Source: Acidimicrobiaceae bacterium
GTDB taxonomy: Bacteria; Actinomycetota; Acidimicrobiia; Acidimicrobiales; Acidimicrobiaceae
Reading direction: 5' to 3'
Assembly (NCBI GenBank): GCA_013044415.1
Contig: JABEUO010000075.1
Location: 1 to 11,162, forward strand
Length of the DNA: 11,162 nt
Shown: in pieces, positions 6,331-11,162 of the stretch
Numbering within the stretch: the stretch's first letter is position 1
Layout of the letters: each line of letters opens with the position of its first letter
Notes under the pieces: model-generated
Database searches by the model: none
What the model saw: only the letters and a program-made list of their open reading frames with translations
What the model was told of the DNA's origin: nothing
Program-made: the position numbers and the translations under genes

Positions 6331-6586
6331 AACCGTGGATATGCACGCTCCAGTGGTGGATAATGAGTTGAGTTAGGATGTTCGGTGTGGTCGGATGTCC
6401 TTGTTCAAGGGGTGTAGCTCTGCAGGTTATGCTGAAAAGACGCCTCTACATTGAGTAAGAATGGTCGTGCCATTAATCGTAGGGACGTCTGGCAAAATCT
6501 GCGTTGAGTTGCCTTAGAGAGGGCGCGCCGAGCGCTAGCTGTCGTGGTTCGGCACTTGTTTGTCGAAGCTATGATGGTCGCGAACG

Positions 6587-6601
6587 TTCCACCAGGTGGA
6601 A
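6587..6601. repeat. Perfect 7-1-7 palindrome upstream of the cyclase
   Basis: TTCCACC-A-GGTGGAA. The 7-1-7 symmetry suits a dimeric regulator; as RNA it would be a tight hairpin followed by GTTTGCTTTTG on the plus strand, too T-poor and too distant for a convincing terminator. Confidence 0.45.
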
Positions 6602-6732
6602 GTTTGCTTTTGAGGTTCCTGGGTTCCCGTTATTCGGTTCCTCGGAGAGTCGCTTCGTTCGATATATAACTTACATTTAATTGGCTCCATTCAGGTCTTA
6701 TGATTCTCAACTATTTGAATCGTTCTGCCGAT

Positions 6733-6744
6733 AACTACGTAGTT
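6733..6744. promoter_or_regulatory. 12-bp perfect palindrome in the cyclase upstream region
   Basis: AACTACGTAGTT, self-complementary over 12 bases, about 100 bases before the cyclase start and 30 downstream of the possible -10 at 6699. Candidate regulator site in the leader; the protein is unknown. Confidence 0.35.
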
Positions 6745-6842
6745 CGGTGTGTTTCAATGGGTGGGGCTCCCTCCGAGCTATTAGAGTTTCATATCGTTTA
6801 GAAGTTCGAGGCTGCTCGCCAGTTTCGGGTCACTGAGGTTGC

Positions 6843-9800
6843 ATGTCCAATGTGAGGGGCCGAGAGGACAAACTCGCAGATAGTAAGGCTGGGGCCAAGA
6901 TCAGTTATCTTACGGCCATAGTTACTGCCTGCGCAATCCTGGCCGTTGGCTTGTCTTACCTCGCCGAGGGTGACAGGTTCAGTGAAAGCACCTTTGTCGT
7001 GCTGGTGGTTTCGGTGCTAGGTGTTTTCTTTTATTTCTGGGGCCTGGTTCGCAAGAGTCAAAACGAGCAGTTGGCGCTCCATGCAGCGCATGTGCGTCGG
7101 TTGCTGTTATTCAATGCTTTGCGTGCAGAGGCTACTCGTCTAGTCTTTCAGGCAACGAGTGAACGAGAACTCTTTTCGTCGTTTTGTAATCTCGCCGTTG
7201 ACCAGGCAAACCTATCCTTGGCCTGGGTAGGGGTCCCAAATGAAGCTGGAGTTATCGAGTTTTTGGCATTTGCTGGCCCAGCAGTTGGATACCTCGAAGG
7301 ACTTGAGATTTCAATTGACCCCTCCAGGCCAGAGGGAATGGGAAGCGCTGGGAGGTGTTGGCGTGCAAAGGAGCCAATTTTCGCAGTCGATTATGACGAG
7401 ACTGGCATTTTGAAGCTTTGGAAGTCTCGAGCAAGCAAGTTTGGACTTAAATATAATTCTGTCCTTCCGATTTACAAGTCATCCAGCATCTATGCGGTAC
7501 TCGCTCTATATGTCGACTCGGATGCGGTTTTCGACCTAGAGCTTCAGGACCTATTGGTTGAACTCGCGGATGACCTGTCGTTCGGTTTGGGCTGGATGGC
7601 GACGATTGATCGAGTTGAGCTACTTGGCCAAGCGTTGGAGATACTTGGAGACGGCGTCTGCGTCAGTGACGAACACGGGTCGGTGTTGTTTGTCAATGGG
7701 GCGTTTACCAGTATTACGGGTTATGAGGCGGAAGAAGTTCTGGGGAAGAATCTCAGGATTCTTCAAGGCGAGCTCAGCGATCCCGCAACGATAGAGAGGA
7801 TTAGAGTAACCTTGGATGCCAAGGAGCGGGGAAAGTTTGAGATTCTCAACTATCGCAAGGATGGAGTACCCTTTTGGAACTCCCTGGCTATCACCCCCAT
7901 GGTCAATTCTGATGGTTCGTTGACCCACTTTATTTCTTCGATGCGAAATACTACTGAGAGGAAGGAGCTCGAGCTAAAGTTAGCTACCACCAATACTTTC
8001 AGCCAGGCTCTATTAGAGGGTATGGGTGTGGGATTAAGCATCGTTCGATACCCGGAGCATAGGGTGGAATACGTCAATGATAAGTCCCTACAGATTTTCG
8101 GGGCTTCCGAGTCAAGCCAGCTAGAGGGCCATTGCAGCGGTGAGTTTTTTCCCGATGATGAGTCTCGCCAGCTGGTCGCTGATTTTTCGGAGTCGGTGTT
8201 TCATGGAGATAAAAGCGTCCTAAAGGATCTCCCTTATTTGAGGGTCGACGGAACTACCGGATGGATGGACATTTCCGGCGAATACCTCGATCAGGGTGAC
8301 GGTCGACCACGGATAATTTGGACCCATGTCGAAGTGACCGAGCGCCACTTGGACGAAGCGAAGATTCTAGAGCTGAGTAACATGCGAGAGGCCCTTCTTT
8401 CCAGCGCAGTGGTGGCCATTGGGATGGTCAGGTATCCAGAGAGGGTCTACGTAGAGGTAAACCAAGGCTTTTTAGATTTGCTGGGTTACTCTAGCTTCGA
8501 GGAGGTCGCAGGGAAGGTCTCCAGGTTTGTTTATCCCGATGACCTTGAGTTCGGCCGCATGGGTGATCTGGCCGACGAGGTATTTCGCAATCGCTCGGGA
8601 TATCTGACGGATCTCCGCGTCCTTACCAAGGATTCCAAGCTGAAGTACGTCGACATCCACGGGAGACTAATCGATGGAGGCGAACCCGAGCACCCGGTGG
8701 TCGTCTGGACGATTGTCGATGTGACCGATCGACATCGTTTGACCGAGGAGCTTGAAAGACAGGCACTCTTTGATGCGCTAACAGACCTCCCTAACAGGAG
8801 GTTACTTGAAGATAATTTGAGGCTTGCGATATCGCGAAGCAAACGAAGGGCTTCCCTAATGGCGGTTGGACTGATTGACTTGGACGATTTCAAGACGGTC
8901 AACGATCGCTTTGGGCATGAGTTTGGAGACGATCTACTTCGGCAATTAGCCACTAGATTCCGGAACCTAACTAGGGAAACCGATCTGCTGGCGAGACTGG
9001 GTGGAGACGAGTTTGTTTTGGTCGTCGAAGATCTGGACAAATTAGAGGTAAATGACCAGCTAGATGCGATATTGAGCCATCTTCATCGAGCCGTGGAATC
9101 GCCGATTGACCTCGGCGAAGGACGCGTGGTCAAAGTAGGAATGAGTATGGGTGTGGCGCTCTATCCAAACGACGCACAAGACATAGAGGACCTTTTACGA
9201 AGGGCCGACTTTGCGATGTACCAGGTCAAGGCGAGGAAGTCTAAAGGGGTGGATTGGTGGCAACTCGCTTCACCCTTTAGCGACCAAAGAGACGCTGACA
9301 ATGAGCTGGACCCTTTTGTGGTAGAGGAGCGCAAGGTACTTGCGCTGGTTTCGAGCCAATCCGAAGCGGCGATTTCTCGGTCTATAGAAGCCTTTTACCG
9401 CTCATTTTTCCCCTTGGATACCGAGGGTGTCAATGATGACTTGGTTACTCCTCCCGGGTCCATCCCGATCGTTCGCTGGCATGAGGAGAAGCTCCGTCTA
9501 CTGCTGTCTCCAGATACCACTGAGGCGGATATTGTCCGGGAGGCCAACTACTTGGGTACCTTGCACGCCCTGATCGGAATCTCAGGACGGAGGGTAAGTA
9601 ATGCCTATAGTGCTTTTCGAGGAGAGGTCTCTGGTCTCGTGGATACGCTCGAGGTCAGTTCGCTCAGTCGGGATCTTGCGCTAAAGGTCTTGGATAGCCG
9701 ATTGCAGGTAATGGTTCGGAGCGAACTGGAGGCAATGCAGCAAGTGCTTGAATCGTATGATCGGTACCTTGCAAGATCCATACCGACCTCAATCGGCTAT

Positions 9801-10259
9801 CCGCAGCAGCAAGTTTTTTTGGAACTCGAAGAACTAGCAAGTCTCCCAGGGGTCATTGCGTCGTCGTTACACCAAATCCAAACCGACGGATCATTTCAAG
9901 TCGTCCTTTTTCGCCAGAATGCGAGTTTAAATGACAGGCTGGCTCAAAGCGAACTTGAGAGTTTTTTCAATCCGCCTCCAGGCCCGATTTCCGTCGCTAT
10001 GTCAAGGGCTTGGAGGACTGGCGATATAGAGCACTTTGACACCTTGGCCTCCGACGATGGTGCTACCGGAGCAGGAGCCATGTGTGAGAAACTCGGGGTT
10101 AAAGGTGGGATATGTGTACCTCTTGAGATAAATTTTGAAATTCGCTCCGTGCTTACGATTTCGACTTCGTGCTCTAGACAGTTTTACTCAGGATCTGCTG
10201 CGACATTGATCTCGGTGCTAAAGGATCGTTGGGAGCGACTCGTTGGGCTACTGCCCTGA
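6843..10259 (+). CDS. Membrane-anchored multisensor diguanylate cyclase (GAF-PAS-PAS-PAS-GGDEF-globin-like-GAF)
   Basis: 1138 residues. Two TM helices (about 20-40 and 50-68) anchor a cytoplasmic chain: GAF (about 85-255); PAS1 (260-375), LOV-like with GKNLRILQG (301-309) and NYRKDG (336-341); PAS2 (385-505) and PAS3 (512-632), similar to each other; GGDEF (640-805); a globin-sensor-like domain (about 828-980); GAF (about 985-1135). The cyclase looks active: LTDLPNRR (646-653), metal D679, N687, D696 and an intact GGDEF at 720-724, with inhibitory I-site RETD (711-714) exactly five residues upstream. It should make c-di-GMP from two GTP with product inhibition. The globin-like domain has Y852 (possible B10 distal Tyr) and H908 in LHALIGI, the pattern around the proximal haem histidine of globin-coupled sensors. 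No EAL domain follows GGDEF. The start is fixed by an in-frame TGA at 6834-6836; the Shine-Dalgarno (GAGG) is weak and close. It stands alone, not in an operon. Confidence 0.93.
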   Translation: MSNVRGREDKLADSKAGAKISYLTAIVTACAILAVGLSYLAEGDRFSESTFVVLVVSVLGVFFYFWGLVRKSQNEQLALHAAHVRRLLLFNALRAEATRLVFQATSERELFSSFCNLAVDQANLSLAWVGVPNEAGVIEFLAFAGPAVGYLEGLEISIDPSRPEGMGSAGRCWRAKEPIFAVDYDETGILKLWKSRASKFGLKYNSVLPIYKSSSIYAVLALYVDSDAVFDLELQDLLVELADDLSFGLGWMATIDRVELLGQALEILGDGVCVSDEHGSVLFVNGAFTSITGYEAEEVLGKNLRILQGELSDPATIERIRVTLDAKERGKFEILNYRKDGVPFWNSLAITPMVNSDGSLTHFISSMRNTTERKELELKLATTNTFSQALLEGMGVGLSIVRYPEHRVEYVNDKSLQIFGASESSQLEGHCSGEFFPDDESRQLVADFSESVFHGDKSVLKDLPYLRVDGTTGWMDISGEYLDQGDGRPRIIWTHVEVTERHLDEAKILELSNMREALLSSAVVAIGMVRYPERVYVEVNQGFLDLLGYSSFEEVAGKVSRFVYPDDLEFGRMGDLADEVFRNRSGYLTDLRVLTKDSKLKYVDIHGRLIDGGEPEHPVVVWTIVDVTDRHRLTEELERQALFDALTDLPNRRLLEDNLRLAISRSKRRASLMAVGLIDLDDFKTVNDRFGHEFGDDLLRQLATRFRNLTRETDLLARLGGDEFVLVVEDLDKLEVNDQLDAILSHLHRAVESPIDLGEGRVVKVGMSMGVALYPNDAQDIEDLLRRADFAMYQVKARKSKGVDWWQLASPFSDQRDADNELDPFVVEERKVLALVSSQSEAAISRSIEAFYRSFFPLDTEGVNDDLVTPPGSIPIVRWHEEKLRLLLSPDTTEADIVREANYLGTLHALIGISGRRVSNAYSAFRGEVSGLVDTLEVSSLSRDLALKVLDSRLQVMVRSELEAMQQVLESYDRYLARSIPTSIGYPQQQVFLELEELASLPGVIASSLHQIQTDGSFQVVLFRQNASLNDRLAQSELESFFNPPPGPISVAMSRAWRTGDIEHFDTLASDDGATGAGAMCEKLGVKGGICVPLEINFEIRSVLTISTSCSRQFYSGSAATLISVLKDRWERLVGLLP

Positions 10260-10416
10260 AGCGGGTACCCTCCTTAGTGGCGATCTATAGTTGGCCAAGC
10301 GAGCCAGTTGGGTTCCATAGGGATAAGTTGTTTTTGTAGAACATCGAGCCACAGATTGTCGAGTACCAACTGCAGGTGGCACTTGATCGGGGGATCACTG
10401 GCGAACTTCGGTACCT

Positions 10417-10435
10417 AGGGATCCGGAGGGTCCCT
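10417..10435. repeat. 8-bp hairpin between convergent genes
   Basis: AGGGATCC (10417-10424) pairs with GGGTCCCT (10428-10435), including one T:G wobble, over a GGA loop. No T run on either side; possibly a 3' end stabilising hairpin of the cyclase transcript. Confidence 0.4.
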
Positions 10436-10474
10436 CGACCCACAGAGGCTTGGAACTGGTTAAGGGTTTTGAGA

Positions 10475-10504
10475 TGGAGATTAGTGCTGGAGATTAGTGC
10501 TGGA
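10475..10504. repeat. 13-bp direct tandem repeat, 2.3 copies
   Basis: TGGAGATTAGTGC at 10475-10487 and 10488-10500 is identical, followed by TGGA of a third copy. Probably replication slippage in non-coding DNA; a potentially length-variable site. Confidence 0.9.
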
Positions 10505-10705
10505 AACAATTGGCTAACCGACCATGGATGGACCGCCACCCCGCCTCCTCAGACCAATTTGTTAGCTGTAACATAATGGCGATCGGAAACCACCTAATCA
10601 ATCGTTGGACCTTGAGACTTTCTAAGGTTGCACTCTTACCATTGACATGTGTGTTCGATTTTCCAAGCAGTAACACTCGACAACCAGCCAGTAAGTCTTA
10701 GATGT

Positions 10706-10743
10706 AAAACAGTCGACCGCCTTCTTGGCGAATCCTTGTCGAC
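10706..10743 (-). terminator. Candidate intrinsic terminator of the right-edge gene
   Basis: On the minus strand: GTCGAC (10743-10738), CGCC (10730-10727 complement), a 5-base loop, GGCG, GTCGAC (10717-10712), then TG and four T residues (10709-10706). The stem is interrupted by a 7-base bulge on one side. It lies about 65 bases after the stop of the minus-strand gene. The position and T tract fit; the bulge and short T tract lower confidence. Confidence 0.4.
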
Positions 10744-10808
10744 AATCTGACCTAGATGCGATGTGCCAACTGGAGAAACTGGACTTGGGTGACCTCTCAC
10801 TCAGCCGA

Positions 10809-11162
10809 TCAGGTTGCAGATAATGGACATGCTGTATCTGGATCACCCACGGAACTCGTCCCGGTTTGTGCTAGCCATACAGGATTACTTCCCGCGAATG
10901 AAGTGCAGCTACTTCCTGCGTACCATTGCGGCGTCGGGCTGATGATTGGACTGGTAGGTGCCCAGCTGGTGTTGCCCGTAATCTTCTTCCAGAAGGTGGT
11001 ATTCGAGTAAATCCCGACCGGGAGCCCACCCTCGGGGGAGAGAGTGCTTGTTGTCGGAGCCGCCAATTCGGTTACTACGCCCTGTATGGTCGCCTGATTT
11101 AGCGACGTATTGGTCGACCAGCTATTTCCAGTCTCGACGTCAGCCCACCACATTCCGCCACC
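10809..11162 (-). CDS. Secreted DUF1906/Rv2525c-like glycoside-hydrolase-like protein, C-terminal part, cut by window edge
   Basis: 117 residues up to a TGA stop at 10809; the frame is still open at base 11162, so the N-terminus is off-window and the ATG at 11153 is internal. Visible pattern: WWADVETGNSW (5-15), the acidic strand motif typical of the GH25-like/DUF1906 barrel; LNQATIQGVV (21-30), the following helix; VGIYSN (49-54) and FWKKITG (57-63); QWYAG (79-83); then C86 and a C-terminal C112 in DPDTAC, likely a disulfide pair, as in exported actinobacterial members. Known for the family: a TIM-barrel fold resembling peptidoglycan hydrolases, often with a Tat or Sec signal peptide and cell-wall location; activity is mostly unproven. 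The sequence after DVE keeps family spacing, so it is not visibly broken. The family call rests on remembered motif pattern. Confidence 0.68.
   Translation of the reverse strand, partial: GGGMWWADVETGNSWSTNTSLNQATIQGVVTELAAPTTSTLSPEGGLPVGIYSNTTFWKKITGNTSWAPTSPIISPTPQWYAGSSCTSFAGSNPVWLAQTGTSSVGDPDTACPLSAT

Larger units (their letters stand above)
5733..6842. other. 1.1-kb region without a convincing gene, rich in inverted repeats
   Basis: All six frames are broken by frequent stops. The longest open frame (61 codons, minus strand, 6022-6207) has no recognisable features. No tRNA cloverleaf is visible: the TGTAGCTCTGCAGGTTATG string at about 6413 resembles a D-arm, but no anticodon or T-arm follows. 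Perfect inverted repeats occur at 5802-5856, 6091-6139, 6304-6330, 6587-6601 and 6733-6744. The promoter of the downstream cyclase must lie here; TATGAT (6699-6704) is a possible -10 with a poor -35. GAGGTAT occurs twice, 23 bases apart (6011 and 6034). Confidence 0.6.
10260..10808. other. Intergenic region between convergent genes
   Basis: No supported gene; short open frames here (up to 84 codons) show no family features or ribosome-binding sites. GGGTACCC follows the cyclase stop codon almost at once, but without a T tract, so I see no clear plus-strand terminator. It contains a hairpin (10417-10435), a 13-bp tandem repeat (10475-10504) and a minus-strand terminator candidate (10706-10743). 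Confidence 0.55.

Noticed and set aside
6413..6470. tRNA-like string TGTAGCTCTGCAGGTTATG
   Set aside because: It resembles a D-arm, but no anticodon stem, T-arm or closing acceptor stem follows at the right distances.
6600..6842. Possible c-di-GMP riboswitch before the cyclase gene
   Set aside because: The conserved core elements of GEMM-type riboswitches were not found.
8531..9040. 169-codon minus-strand open frame inside the cyclase gene
   Set aside because: It is antisense to the PAS3-GGDEF coding sequence, Ser/Arg rich as expected of a shadow frame, with no family features.

Overview
The window looks like ordinary bacterial chromosome of middling GC content with GTG and TTG starts. The edge gene resembling Rv2525c-type secreted glycoside-hydrolase-like proteins, the DHA2 exporter with a MarR regulator, and the Fur-family regulator are all compatible with Actinomycetota, possibly a moderate-GC acidophilic lineage. 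That placement is weak inference, because no rRNA or strict marker gene is fully present. I see no tRNA, rRNA, CRISPR array, transposase or phage gene.

Layout. Minus strand, 1-3703: the N-terminal 181 codons of the GTPase/ATPase YchF (cut by the left edge), a 350-base gap with a plus-strand intrinsic terminator, then a probable operon transcribed right to left: marR-type regulator (3703-3203), class I SAM methyltransferase (3147-2482, TTG start) and a 14-TM DHA2/EmrB-QacA efflux pump (2398-893). A perfect 7-2-7 palindrome (3826-3841) upstream of marR is a good candidate for its own operator. Plus strand, 4351-5732: a NicO/UreH-like transition-metal permease overlapping by four bases a Fur-family regulator. 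Two related 17-bp palindromic boxes 24 bp apart sit just upstream (4285-4325) and could be the Fur-family operator. 5733-6842 is 1.1 kb without a convincing gene but with several perfect inverted repeats. Plus strand, 6843-10259: a 1138-residue membrane-anchored diguanylate cyclase with the order 2 TM - GAF - LOV-like PAS lacking its cysteine - two duplicated PAS - GGDEF (active, with I-site) - globin-sensor-like domain - GAF. 10260-10808 is non-coding, with a 13-bp tandem repeat and a minus-strand terminator. At the right edge is the C-terminal part of a secreted DUF1906/Rv2525c-like protein on the minus strand.

How it fits together. There are three independent regulatory units: a substrate-responsive efflux/methylation operon, a metal-responsive uptake pair, and a c-di-GMP synthase whose catalytic domain is flanked on both sides by sensor domains. 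The least ordinary items are the architecture of the cyclase, the paired palindromes in front of the metal operon, the unassigned plus-strand terminator near 800, and the inverted-repeat-rich 1.1-kb gap.
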